A stretch of DNA of 41,825 nt, from assembly GCA_021769035.1 (NCBI GenBank), contig JAETTP010000018.1, forward strand, positions 1 to 41,825. Direction: 5' to 3'. Under the pieces are notes generated by a model that searched no databases, had not been told where the DNA came from, and saw only the letters and a program-made list of their open reading frames with translations. Positions 26,496 through 34,557 of this stretch are shown here, in pieces (the first letter of the stretch is position 1; each line of letters starts with the position of its first letter). A program made the position numbers and the translations under genes. Source of the DNA: Bacillota bacterium (lineage in GTDB: Bacteria; Bacillota; Dehalobacteriia; UBA4068; UBA4997).

Positions 26496-27404
26496 TTATC
26501 TGCCAGGAAGCCGTAAGGCCAGGCCGGCTAATATCGTGTCCGGTTTGAACGTAAACACGCTCCGCATTTCCCCGGCCATACAAAAACCGCACTGGTCGCA
26601 AATGCCGGCGTTTTTGCCGGGGCACTCCGGCAGCCGGGTGCCGTCGGCCAGGATAAAATTGCTCACCCAGCAGTCCTTAGTGAATTGATTATGCCGCATT
26701 AGCTTCAAGCCGGAAATGCTGTTCATAATCGGATAGCCCCGGCGCTTAAAATCAATTATTTGGTCAATCAGCTGCTGGCGCACTTCCCAAGCCAGTGCCA
26801 TGTGCTCCGTGCCAGGGTAGGGCGTATGAAAATTCAGGGAAATCTGCCGGATATACGGGCTGGCCTTGGCGTATTCAATCGTTTCCGCCACCGCAGGATA
26901 ATTCAGGGCGTTGATTGCCATATTAACACTGAGGTTAGGGTGGCCGCAGCCGGCCAGATTTTCCTCCAGCCGGGCAAAGGCTCCGTCGCCGCGGATTTTA
27001 TCATGCCAGTGGCCCACGCCGTCCAGGCTGACCCAAACGGAATCAGCCCGCAGCCCGGCAAAGGGCCGCTGGGCGTTGGTGGTGACGGTAGCGGTGTAAA
27101 AGCCTAGCTGCCGGCTTAAATCCAGCAGGTCATTCAAATCGCGGCCCTGCTCGTCCCGCCAAAGGGTGGGCTCGCCACCCTCAAAATCCACAAAACGCGC
27201 GCCCAGCCGGTGCGAATATTCCAGCTCCTCCTTAATCTGCTGCCAGCTTTTGCTAAGCCCGCCGGCGTGGGTGTCATCCGCACAATGAGCGCAGCGCAAA
27301 TTGCAAATATTGGAAACAAAAAGCACCGTCTGCAAAGGGCGCTTCTGCCCCAAAATACGAGCCCGGAAAAACCACCAGGGCAGATAAAACAACTGCTTTA
27401 GCAT
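26496..27404 (-). CDS. Radical SAM protein of unknown specificity
   Basis: The protein has 302 residues. The cluster-binding motif CNLRCAHC is followed by DFEGGEPTLW (the GGEP SAM-binding motif) and a TIM-barrel pattern. A Cys-rich end (CWVSNFILADGTRLPECPGKNAGICDQCGFCMAGE) could hold an auxiliary iron-sulfur cluster as in SPASM-like proteins. The N-terminus MLKQLFYLPWWFFRARILG is hydrophobic and basic, suggesting membrane contact. The start at 27404 follows AGGGGGG; the track start at 27461 lies inside the previous gene. It lies 13 bases after the UbiA gene, so a joint role in a prenylated lipid or quinone pathway is a guess. Confidence 0.85.
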   Translation of the reverse strand: MLKQLFYLPWWFFRARILGQKRPLQTVLFVSNICNLRCAHCADDTHAGGLSKSWQQIKEELEYSHRLGARFVDFEGGEPTLWRDEQGRDLNDLLDLSRQLGFYTATVTTNAQRPFAGLRADSVWVSLDGVGHWHDKIRGDGAFARLEENLAGCGHPNLSVNMAINALNYPAVAETIEYAKASPYIRQISLNFHTPYPGTEHMALAWEVRQQLIDQIIDFKRRGYPIMNSISGLKLMRHNQFTKDCWVSNFILADGTRLPECPGKNAGICDQCGFCMAGEMRSVFTFKPDTILAGLALRLPGR

Positions 27405-27417
27405 AGCTTGCGCCCCC

Positions 27418-28431
27418 CTAAACTCTTGATATATAAGCCGCCAGCAAGCAGCACAGCGCAAACGCCACCGACAAATTGCGGGCCAGATACCAACGCACCA
27501 TAAACCAATCCAGCTTGCGCTCGCAAATGCTCTGCCAGTTGTTCATCGGGCCAAACCACCACAGCCGCGGAAAGCTTTGGCGGGGGTTGCGCAGCCACAC
27601 CTTAACCGAGGCGTAAAGCGCAGCCGCCAGCGGCATCGAAAGCAGCGGCAGCAGCCAGGCGGAGGAGATAATCTGCAAAATCGTCATAGCCTCGATAATC
27701 GCAAACGGGCCAAACGTCAGCACAAAGCAGGCCCACAGCTTGGCGCGCGGCGAGGGCAGCAAATCCGCCAGGGTTTTCTTATCCACATAACGGTCCGGGG
27801 CCACGTCCAGCAGCGAATGAACATAGCTGATATTAGCCACCAGCAGGCCCATCGCAATCGCCAGCGGCCAAATCATAAAGCTGAGGCTGCCGCAGGCCGC
27901 CAGATACACACCCAACATCAGCAATGGCCCAAAAACCACGCCGATAATCACATCGCCCAAACCGCGATAGCTCAAGCGCAGCGGCGGCGCGGAGTAAAAC
28001 AGGCCCAGCACCAGGCAGGTGGCCACCAGCCAAAGCACGCCCCAACCGCGGCAAATCAGCACCGGCAGGCCACAAAGGCAGGCCGCCGCGCCAAAGGCCA
28101 GGCAGGCCGCCAAAAGCTGGCCCGACGTAGCCTGGCCGCTGGTCAGATAAGGCGTTTTGCTGGTGCGCGACTTCTGCCCGGCTGCCGCCAGACGGTCGCG
28201 AAAGCCGCTGTGCAGCTTGCGATAATCAAAATAATCATCAAAAAGGTTCAGGCTTAAATGGGCCAGCTCCGCCCCCAGCACGGCTAGCAGGCCCAAAAGC
28301 AGATTAAAGCTTTGCGGCTGCTCGCTGGCCGCCAGCGCCAAAGCCAGCAGAGCCGGCAGCAAGCTTTGTGGCAGAGAAACCGGCCGTGCATTCTTAAACC
28401 AAAAACTCAGTTTATCCCAAACGTTTTCCAA
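27418..28431 (-). CDS. UbiA-family prenyltransferase (MenA-like)
   Basis: The protein has 337 residues and about eight or nine membrane helices. The two Asp-rich Mg2+-diphosphate sites are NLFDDYFDYRKLHSGFRDRL (NxxxDxxxD) and DVAPDRYVDKKTLAD (DxxxD). It transfers a polyprenyl chain to an aromatic acceptor in the membrane. The MenA-type substrate (dihydroxynaphthoate) is possible but unproven, as no other menaquinone genes are in view. A TTG at 28431 with AAAGGAG eight bases upstream is the start; the track's ATG at 28548 is upstream of the promoter. It is the first gene of the UbiA-rSAM-lipoprotein-thiC-crcB run. Confidence 0.88.
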   Translation of the reverse strand: MENVWDKLSFWFKNARPVSLPQSLLPALLALALAASEQPQSFNLLLGLLAVLGAELAHLSLNLFDDYFDYRKLHSGFRDRLAAAGQKSRTSKTPYLTSGQATSGQLLAACLAFGAAACLCGLPVLICRGWGVLWLVATCLVLGLFYSAPPLRLSYRGLGDVIIGVVFGPLLMLGVYLAACGSLSFMIWPLAIAMGLLVANISYVHSLLDVAPDRYVDKKTLADLLPSPRAKLWACFVLTFGPFAIIEAMTILQIISSAWLLPLLSMPLAAALYASVKVWLRNPRQSFPRLWWFGPMNNWQSICERKLDWFMVRWYLARNLSVAFALCCLLAAYISRV

Positions 28432-28504
28432 AATATTAACTCCTTTCCAAAATTCCAAAAACAAAAATTTAAAAGCGGACTTCCAATTTGCTCCGCTATT
28501 GTTT

Positions 28505-28533
28505 ATTATATATGTAGAAAAGCGCGCCGTCAA
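28505..28533 (-). promoter_or_regulatory. Promoter of the UbiA-thiC-crcB operon
   Basis: On the minus strand: TTGACG (28528-28533), 17 bases, TATAAT (28505-28510). The leader is only about 65 nt, too short for a TPP riboswitch. Confidence 0.8.
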
Positions 28534-28625
28534 CCAAAACGCCCACAAAAAAAATTATTTTTTTGGATTTTCTTGTGGCATTTTAGCCCGTTGCCGGGTA
28601 TTATTAGCAGAAAGGAGGATATTCA

Positions 28626-29156
28626 ATGCTTTTTGCAGCCGTTGAAACAGCCACAGGCGAGGAATCGGATTTTGATAAATTGCTGAAACGCAATGCGGAG
28701 ATGGTCTACAAACTGGCCTTTGCCCGCTGCGGCAACCAGGCCGATGCGGAGGACGTCTTTCAGCAGGTTTTTTTGCGTTATCTCACCCGCCAACCCAGCT
28801 TCGAGAGCGACGAGCACGAAAAGGCTTGGTTTATTCGCGCCACTATCAACCGCAGCAAAAGCCTGTGGGATTCCGCCTTTCGCAAGCACACGCAGCCCTT
28901 GGAGGAAACGCCCGCGGCAGACCCAACCAACCCCTTTGAGGCCCAGGAAAGGCGGGCGGATTTAGCCGCCGCCCTAGCTCAGCTGCCGGCCAATTATCGC
29001 ACACTTATCCACCTTTTTTACTATGAGGATATGTCCACTGCCCAAATTGCCCAGCTGCTGAAACGCCGAGAGGGCACTGTGCGCCAACAGTTGACGCGGG
29101 CCCGCCGCCAGCTACAGGAAATTATGAAAGGAGAAGCCGAATATTTTGACCTTTAA
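28626..29156 (+). CDS. ECF-type RNA polymerase sigma factor
   Basis: The protein has 176 residues. Region 2 is visible at about 15-80 (FDKLLKRNAEMVYKLAFARCGNQADAEDVFQQVFLRYLT) and region 4 at about 115-170 (LAQLPANYRTLIHLFYYEDMSTAQIAQLLKRREGTVRQQLTRARRQLQEIM). AAAGGAGG precedes the ATG. The upstream DNA lacks a good vegetative promoter but has GGCA-N11-TGCC and TATTAT, possibly an autoregulated promoter. The next gene overlaps its end by 11 bases and is a membrane protein, the usual place for the anti-sigma factor. Confidence 0.92.
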   Translation: MLFAAVETATGEESDFDKLLKRNAEMVYKLAFARCGNQADAEDVFQQVFLRYLTRQPSFESDEHEKAWFIRATINRSKSLWDSAFRKHTQPLEETPAADPTNPFEAQERRADLAAALAQLPANYRTLIHLFYYEDMSTAQIAQLLKRREGTVRQQLTRARRQLQEIMKGEAEYFDL

Positions 29157-29691
29157 GGAAGATTACCGTGCCCTTTTTGACCAGTTGCAGCCCAGCGATC
29201 AGTTGCTGGCTGCCACCGCGGCTATGCGCCGCCGCCCAAACCCAAAGCCCGGCCGGCGTTTTCGGCTGCCCGCCGTGGCCGTCAGCCTTTGCACCATCTG
29301 CCTGCTGCTGCCCGGCAGCCTTGCCGGCGGTCTACAGCTGGGCCAAGCGCCAGAAAATCAACAGCCGGCCCTGCGCACAGCCCAACAACCGGCAGGCGCA
29401 AGCCGCAGCATTGACGCGCCGGACGAGGCCGCGCCGGAGGTCGCCCTGCTCTCCTCGTTGGAGCCGCAAACTGCCGCCTACAGCAAAGACACAACAAGCC
29501 AGCCCGCCTACCCCGGCCCGACTGCCGACCAGCCCGAACGCGCCGACTGCTACCCGGAAACGGAATACCTGTTGGCTAAAATGCGCCTCACGCCAGCGCC
29601 GCCGGCCAGCCTTTGGCTAACCAGCCCCAGCCTGCCGGCCTACTTTTACCAAACAGCCCTTTGGCTGTTCCACTGGACGCAATTTAAATGA
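29146..29691 (+). CDS. Predicted membrane regulator of the upstream ECF sigma factor (anti-sigma-like)
   Basis: The protein has 181 residues. The cytoplasmic N-terminus (FKEDYRALFDQLQPSDQLLAATAAMRRRP) resembles the starts of DUF4179-type anti-sigma proteins. One membrane helix follows (about 43-62, VAVSLCTICLLLPGSLAGGL), then an outer Pro/Gln-rich part. It starts at TTG inside the sigma gene, so translation is coupled. The outer domain matches nothing I know and is far shorter than the DUF4179 partner at 29832-31100. The anti-sigma role is inferred from position and topology. Confidence 0.6.
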   Translation: MTFKEDYRALFDQLQPSDQLLAATAAMRRRPNPKPGRRFRLPAVAVSLCTICLLLPGSLAGGLQLGQAPENQQPALRTAQQPAGASRSIDAPDEAAPEVALLSSLEPQTAAYSKDTTSQPAYPGPTADQPERADCYPETEYLLAKMRLTPAPPASLWLTSPSLPAYFYQTALWLFHWTQFK

Positions 29692-29754
29692 AAGTGTGAG
29701 CATTGCCTTGGTTGGCGTATGTGGTAGGCCAATTTGAGGCAAAACAGAAAAAAC

Positions 29755-29789
29755 AAAACCCTCCCGGAAAATCCGAGAGGGCTTTGCTT
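29755..29789. terminator. Bidirectional terminator between the two ECF operons
   Basis: CCCTC-c-CGGA-AAA-TCCG-a-GAGGG forms a 9-bp stem. On the minus strand it is followed by TTTTGTTTTTT (strong); on the plus strand by CTTTGCTTATTT. It ends both convergent units. Confidence 0.85.
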
Positions 29790-29831
29790 ATTTCATTTTA
29801 CTGCATTATTAAAGAGGAAACTTTTATTATT

Positions 29832-31100
29832 TCAGCGTACCGGCAATTCCTGGCCCAGGTAGTTAATGCTGGCAATATCCTCCACCGTCAGCAGTTGATT
29901 AAAGCCGAAAATCATCTGATGATGATTTTTCTCCGAATGGCCGCCGCCTCCATTGGTTTCCAGCACCGTGCCGTCCTGCAAGGTCACCGTGAAGAAGTCC
30001 AAATCACCCAGCACATCGCCCAGCCTAATTTCAATCGGCCTTTCACTGTAAGGAATCATTCTCTCCGTGCCGTCCGCGGCCATCTCCACACCGCCGCCCT
30101 GCGGCTCAACATAACCCTCCGGCGGCACGTAGCCCTCCGGATTGTCCACGTCCATATCCACAATAATGGTGAAAGGCGAAATCTCCAGGGAGTTCACGTG
30201 CACCGTGGCCTCGCCCAGCTGAATATCCACATTCTGCGGAATAATCTCACTGGTTGGCGTATAATCCAGCACAAAGCCCAGCTTCCATTCACCCGCCAGC
30301 TGTTGGGTGTAATCCATCGCCTCGGAGCTGTAGCCTTTCAGGCCGCCCAGTTCCAGGTCAAGCCGCTGCCCTTTCAGGGAAGCCTCCGTTTGCAGGCACA
30401 GCATCATACGCAGGTGATTATCCGCCGGGTTATCGTCCGGCAGCTGCTCAAAATAGTAACCCGCGCCGGTGCTCTTGGAAAGCGTGACCCAAGCCTGATC
30501 CCACTGATAGCTGTCCTTGTCCAGCACCGTGCCCTCCGGGGCCACAAAATCCAGCAGCACGTAAACGCTTTGATTATCGCCCAACACCTGCTCCACCGTC
30601 AGGGCGCCGTTCTCGTTGCGGTCCTGCATATTAATTTCCTGGCCGGATTGCTGCGGCAGCTGGCCGCTTTCGGCGTTGAAGAAGCCCAAAAAGTCCTGCT
30701 TCAGGGCAAATTCCGCCACCGCCAAGGAGCTCATCGCCAGCAGCATCACGGCGGCCAGGCCAAAAATCCACAAACGGCGGCGCGGCAGGCCCCGGCGCGC
30801 TGCGCGCGGCTCATTCTGCATATTCTGCATAGTTTTCTGCAAAATCCGCTGCTGTTCGCCGGCGGAAATCTCCTGCGGCTCCAACAAATCAGTATTAAAA
30901 TCGTTTGGCATAATATATTCCTCCATTAAAAGTCTAATCGCATTTTCTTCCTGTAAAATCTCCTCATCACCCACATCTACACACTTGTCTATATTCATTG
31001 CGGCCTGTTCGGCAACTGCAAGTTCCCGGCGGGCGCAGGCGGCCTCATTGTAATCAGTGCACTTTTCAGTGCATTTTGGGGTTTCATTCGCTCTGTTCAC
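29832..31100 (-). CDS. DUF4179-domain membrane protein, likely anti-sigma factor
   Basis: The protein has 422 residues. The cytoplasmic N-terminus (about 1-105) carries four Cys (KCTEKCTDYNEAACARRE, DKCVDV). A membrane helix follows (about 108-130, LWIFGLAAVMLLAMSSLAVAEFAL), then a large extracellular beta-rich part (VYVLLDFVAPEGT, ISPFTIIVDMDVDNPEG, FFTVTLQDGT) typical of DUF4179 proteins encoded after ECF sigma factors. GTG at 31100 overlaps the sigma stop (GTGA), a 4-base overlap that couples translation. It most likely holds the sigma factor inactive until an envelope signal arrives. Confidence 0.82.
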   Translation of the reverse strand: MNRANETPKCTEKCTDYNEAACARRELAVAEQAAMNIDKCVDVGDEEILQEENAIRLLMEEYIMPNDFNTDLLEPQEISAGEQQRILQKTMQNMQNEPRAARRGLPRRRLWIFGLAAVMLLAMSSLAVAEFALKQDFLGFFNAESGQLPQQSGQEINMQDRNENGALTVEQVLGDNQSVYVLLDFVAPEGTVLDKDSYQWDQAWVTLSKSTGAGYYFEQLPDDNPADNHLRMMLCLQTEASLKGQRLDLELGGLKGYSSEAMDYTQQLAGEWKLGFVLDYTPTSEIIPQNVDIQLGEATVHVNSLEISPFTIIVDMDVDNPEGYVPPEGYVEPQGGGVEMAADGTERMIPYSERPIEIRLGDVLGDLDFFTVTLQDGTVLETNGGGGHSEKNHHQMIFGFNQLLTVEDIASINYLGQELPVR

Positions 31101-31684
31101 AACTCAACACCTCTTTCCAGTAAGGTTTTTTTCAAACGCCGCCGCCCCTGATAAAGGCGGTTTTCCACCGCTTTGCTTTCCAGGCCCAAGCGGGCGGCTA
31201 TGTTCTTCACCTGCTCGCCAAAGTAGTAGCGCAGAATGAAAATATCTCGGTCCGGCTGCGGCATAGCGTCGACGCATTGCTGCACCAGCCGCTTTTGGTC
31301 GCTAGCCGCCAACTGGTCAGCCGGGTCGGCCCCGGCAAGGTCGGCCAAACCGGCTCGGCCGGCGTTTTCCGGCGGCATTTCCTGCCAGGCAGTACGGCTT
31401 AAACGCCGGCAGCGGTCCAAGGCCACGTGGCGGGCAATCCCGCACAGGTAGCTTTTCAAGCTGCGCCCGGCCTCAAACTGGTTGGCCTTGCCAACAGCCT
31501 GATAAAGCCGCCAAAAAACCTCCGAAACGCATTCCTCCACATCTTGCTGGCACGCATTGCCCAACACTCGCCGCACAACCGCCTGCACCAAACCGCCATA
31601 TTGCTTGATGGCCTCTGCCAGGCCTTGCTCCGGCTGCTGGCGGATTAGCAAAAGCAGGGCTTGTTCCCTGTCCACTTCCTGCAT
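31097..31684 (-). CDS. ECF-type sigma factor with duplicated translation start
   Basis: From this start the protein has 195 residues. Region 2 is EAIKQYGGLVQAVVRRVLGNACQQDVEECVSEVFWRLYQ with SLKSYLCGIARHVALDRCRR. Region 4 is VDAMPQPDRDIFILRYYFGEQVKNIAARLGLESKAVENRLYQGRRRLKKTL. A 23-base segment carrying AGGAGG, the ATG and MQEV is present twice, 81 bases apart and in frame (starts at 31684 and 31765). Both have equal ribosome binding sites, so 195- and 222-residue forms are possible. I chose the shorter one as closer to family length. The track start at 31837 has no ribosome binding site. Confidence 0.85.
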   Translation of the reverse strand: MQEVDREQALLLLIRQQPEQGLAEAIKQYGGLVQAVVRRVLGNACQQDVEECVSEVFWRLYQAVGKANQFEAGRSLKSYLCGIARHVALDRCRRLSRTAWQEMPPENAGRAGLADLAGADPADQLAASDQKRLVQQCVDAMPQPDRDIFILRYYFGEQVKNIAARLGLESKAVENRLYQGRRRLKKTLLERGVEL

Positions 31685-31695
31685 AACTGCCTCCT
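31673..31695 (-). repeat. Start-site duplication, copy A
   Basis: CACTTCCTGCATAACTGCCT followed by CCT is identical to 31754-31776. On the minus strand it contains AGGAGG-CAGTT-ATG-CAGGAAGTG, a complete translation start. Confidence 0.9.
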
Positions 31696-31753
31696 CGCGG
31701 TTTGCTCCGGCCCGGCCTGATTCAGCGGGCCAAAGCAAGCTCAGATTTTTACT

Positions 31754-31776
31754 CACTTCCTGCATAACTGCCTCCT
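31754..31776 (-). repeat. Start-site duplication, copy B
   Basis: It is identical to 31673-31695 and 81 bases (27 codons) upstream in the same frame. Confidence 0.9.
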
Positions 31777-31907
31777 GGTGGTGTGCGAAGCCTACCACAA
31801 ATCTTTTTAGAAGATCTCCGCGCGTTTTAATCTTCACCTATTAATTCGCACCGAAAAGCAAAATCACTTATGGACTTGGAAAAAAATATTATCGCTAATT
31901 GTTCACG

Positions 31908-31940
31908 CAAAAAGGGCTATGCGAACATAGCCCTTTTAAT
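31908..31940. terminator. Terminator after the M23 peptidase gene
   Basis: AAAAGGGCTATG-CGAA-CATAGCCCTTTT: a perfect 12-bp stem with a 4-base loop and A/T runs on both sides. It lies 26 bases after the peptidase stop on the minus strand. Confidence 0.92.
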
Positions 31941-31962
31941 CAGTTTCTTCTATTTTGATACC

Positions 31963-33321
31963 CTACTTAATATACAGCAACGGGTCGGTGGTGGAACCGT
32001 TAATGATAACCTCAAAATGCAGGTGGCTGCCGGTGCTGTTGCCGGTGCTGCCCTCCAAACCAACCTGCTGGCCTATTTCCACCTCATCGCCCACACTGAC
32101 TGAAATGCTCTGCATGTGCGCATATCTAGTCTGCAAGCCGTCGCCATGGCTGATAACCACTTCATTGCCGTAGGTGCCGTGATAGCCGGCGGAAACCACC
32201 GTGCCAGACTTGGCCGCCCAAACCGGGTCGCCAGCATCGCCGTCAATATCCAAGCCGGAATGATTATCCCCACTGCGCGGCCCGTAGTAGGAGCTAATCC
32301 GCGTGGCTGTGGTGGGCCAAATCATGCCCGCCTCGCTGGCCTGGGTTAAGGAACGAGAAGCAGTCTGCACCACAGCGCCCTCCAACACAATCTCCTCCAC
32401 CGGTTTAACCAGTGTGTTGGAGCTAATCTCCTGCCGGGCAATCTCCTCGCCATTAGCCTGGGCCAACTGAATGGTCACCTCGCGGCTGCCGTTCACGCCG
32501 GCCTGCTTAACCTTGGTCTGGCCGTAGCGCAAGGTGCCGTCCACCTCGTAGCTGGTGTTAAAAGGAACCTCCTCCACCTTGGTTTTTTCCAAAACCACCA
32601 GCACCGTCACCGGGGCCTCACCCGTCAGGCTGGTGTCCTTCATAGCCAGCTTGGCCTCGTCCAAATTGGCCAAATCGGCCACCAAAACCTCCTGCGGCTG
32701 CACCTGAATTTCCTGCTTAAACTTAACGTCCAACACCTGCATGGTGTCGTCCTCCGGCAAGTAAGTCAGCTTCAAATTCTCCAAAGCCTGTTTGGCCGTC
32801 TGCTCGTCAGCAGTGAAAACCAGCGGCTGCCCGTCCACCAAAATTGCCGCACCGTTGGTTTTCAAGGTGGTAGTTAAAGCCAAGGCGTCCAAAGCCTTGT
32901 TGCGGCTCAACACGTCGGAGCCCTCTCTGGCCTCCGGCGCCACCGTCACCTGCTCGGCAAAAAAGACCTCGCTGCCAATCTCCTTGGTTTGCTCAGCCAG
33001 ATAAGCCGCCACTGCGGCATTGGCCTGCTCCTCATCTTTCAACGCTGCCACCTGCTGGCCGTTCACCAAAATGGCCGCCGGCTCCCCAGCCAGCGCAAAG
33101 GAAAGGGCCACCGCCAAAAGCAGCACGGCCGCCAAAGCCGCGCCGCCGGCCAGCAGCAGCTTGGGCCGCTGCGCCAGCTTTTGCTTCAGGGCTTGCAAAT
33201 CGGCCGCCGAAACATTGGCCGGTTTAAGCTCGTTTTCCTTTGTTATTTCCGCTTCTGCCGGGGCAGCCTCAGCAGAAGCCAACTTCTCTGATTCATTATT
33301 CAAGACATGTTCGTTTGACAT
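31963..33321 (-). CDS. Membrane-anchored M23 peptidase with G5 domain
   Basis: The protein has 452 residues. An Ala/Glu-rich cytoplasmic N-terminus precedes one membrane helix (about 56-80, LLLAGGAALAAVLLLAVALSFALA). Two alpha/beta stretches of unclear family follow (about 85-215). A G5 domain follows (about 240-315, EEVPFNTSYEVDGTLRYGQTKVKQAGVNGSREVTI), then a lysostaphin-type M23 domain with zinc residues in NHSGLDIDG and HLHFE plus the catalytic His in RYAHMQ. It cuts peptide cross-bridges in peptidoglycan. ATG at 33321 follows GGGAGG; the earlier start at 33342 does not. Confidence 0.92.
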   Translation of the reverse strand: MSNEHVLNNESEKLASAEAAPAEAEITKENELKPANVSAADLQALKQKLAQRPKLLLAGGAALAAVLLLAVALSFALAGEPAAILVNGQQVAALKDEEQANAAVAAYLAEQTKEIGSEVFFAEQVTVAPEAREGSDVLSRNKALDALALTTTLKTNGAAILVDGQPLVFTADEQTAKQALENLKLTYLPEDDTMQVLDVKFKQEIQVQPQEVLVADLANLDEAKLAMKDTSLTGEAPVTVLVVLEKTKVEEVPFNTSYEVDGTLRYGQTKVKQAGVNGSREVTIQLAQANGEEIARQEISSNTLVKPVEEIVLEGAVVQTASRSLTQASEAGMIWPTTATRISSYYGPRSGDNHSGLDIDGDAGDPVWAAKSGTVVSAGYHGTYGNEVVISHGDGLQTRYAHMQSISVSVGDEVEIGQQVGLEGSTGNSTGSHLHFEVIINGSTTDPLLYIK

Positions 33322-33511
33322 AAAGCCTCCCTTACATTTCACGGCCTAACCGGAACGGACGGGCGCTGACAGCGAAGGCTGCTGGCAGATGTTCCAAAAA
33401 AACCAAAACTTTAACCAAAATTGTCCCAAAAGACTACAAAATTCCGGCGCAGCCGTTTTTTTTGGCCTGATTACCTGCATTCCTGCAAGCAAATCATCTC
33501 AAGCTGGCCTT

Positions 33512-33540
33512 ATTATAGCATATTTTAAGCAAAAAATCAA
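33512..33540 (-). promoter_or_regulatory. Promoter of the M23 peptidase gene
   Basis: On the minus strand: TTGATT (33535-33540), 17 bases, TATAAT (33512-33517). It gives a leader of about 180 nt (33322-33505) with pairing stretches near TGCGCC and GACAGCG...CGCTGTC. No known riboswitch was recognised. Confidence 0.8.
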
Positions 33541-33587
33541 GCCCGCCTGAACTGGCCTTTAAGGTCAAGCTGTCAACAAATTCCGGC

Positions 33588-34547
33588 TTACAATTCCTCG
33601 GCCAATTTTTCCAGCTTTTGCAAACGATGATACAAACCCGCCTTGGAGATTGGCTTGGCAAACAGGCGGGCCAGCTCCAGCAGGGAAAGCTCCGGGTTTT
33701 CCAGGCGCAGGCGGGCGGTTTCCCGTAGGCTGGGCGAAAGCCCCGCCAGGCCCTGCGGGCCTGACGCAGCCAGGCGGCGAATCGCCTGCACCTGCCGCTG
33801 GGCCGCGTCGATAGTCTTGTCCGTGTTAGCGGTGTCGCAGTTGATAACCCGGTTCACATTGTTGCTGGTGTCCTTGATGATTTTCACATTTTCCAGCTGC
33901 AAAAGGGCCCCGTGCGCCCCGATAACATTCAAAAAATCGCTGATTTGGGCGCTGTCCTTGCAATAGACCAAAAAGCGGCCCTTGCGCTCGGCCAGCTTAA
34001 AGCTCAGCTCATATTCCGCCGCCAAGGCCAGCAGAAAATGCGCCTGGGTCATATCCTGGCAAACAATTTCCAGATGATAGCTGCGTTTGGGGTCGCTGAC
34101 AAAGCCGTTGCCCAAAAAAGCGCCGCGCAGATAAGCCCGCCGGCAGCATTCCGCCGGCAGGGCCTCGGCCACGCTGAGGCCGCCGGGCTTAAAGCTTTGG
34201 CTGAGGCTCCAGGGGTTGCCGTCCGGGATTTGGCCCAGGCGCAGTAAAATGCTCTGCACACCCTCCTGCGGCGGAATCCGCAGCGTGTAAATACGGCTTT
34301 TTTTAAAATGCTGGCTGTCGCGCACCAAAATTTCCGCCCGCAGCTGCCAAAGCTCCTTAACCAGCTTAAAGTAACGCCGGGCAATGGCGGCGTTGCCGCT
34401 GGCCGCCAAAATACCGGCCTGCCCGCCAGCCGCCAGGCTGATGTTGCCGCTCATGCGCAAAAAAGCCAAAAACTCCGCCTCCCGGCAGCAGCGTTTGCTG
34501 GTGTTAATGCGCAGCAGCTGCTCTTTAACCTCCGCTGTAAATGACAT
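33588..34547 (-). CDS. whiA: DNA-binding protein WhiA
   Basis: The protein has 319 residues. WhiA combines a LAGLIDADG-like fold (about 1-200; KRCCREAEFLAFLRMSGN, RRAYLRGAFLGNGFVSDPKRSYHLEIV, LNVIGAHGALLQLE) with a C-terminal sigma-4-like HTH (LSPSLRETARLRLENPELSLLELARLFAKPISKAGLYHRLQKL). In Bacillota it influences cell division and chromosome segregation. The ATG at 34547 with AGGGGGA is the real start. The 70 extra residues in the ORF track come from out-of-frame yvcK sequence. It follows yvcK by 10 bases. Confidence 0.95.
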   Translation of the reverse strand: MSFTAEVKEQLLRINTSKRCCREAEFLAFLRMSGNISLAAGGQAGILAASGNAAIARRYFKLVKELWQLRAEILVRDSQHFKKSRIYTLRIPPQEGVQSILLRLGQIPDGNPWSLSQSFKPGGLSVAEALPAECCRRAYLRGAFLGNGFVSDPKRSYHLEIVCQDMTQAHFLLALAAEYELSFKLAERKGRFLVYCKDSAQISDFLNVIGAHGALLQLENVKIIKDTSNNVNRVINCDTANTDKTIDAAQRQVQAIRRLAASGPQGLAGLSPSLRETARLRLENPELSLLELARLFAKPISKAGLYHRLQKLEKLAEEL

Positions 34548-34557
34548 TTTATCCCCC

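Noticed and set aside
25896-28533. TPP riboswitch for thiC
   Set aside because: The gap before thiC is 21 bases and the operon leader about 65 nt; neither contains CTGAGA-type core sequence.
29703-30929. Plus-strand ORF of 408 residues opposite the DUF4179 gene
   Set aside because: It begins in the terminator region and runs antisense to a gene with a clear signal, membrane helix and coupled start.
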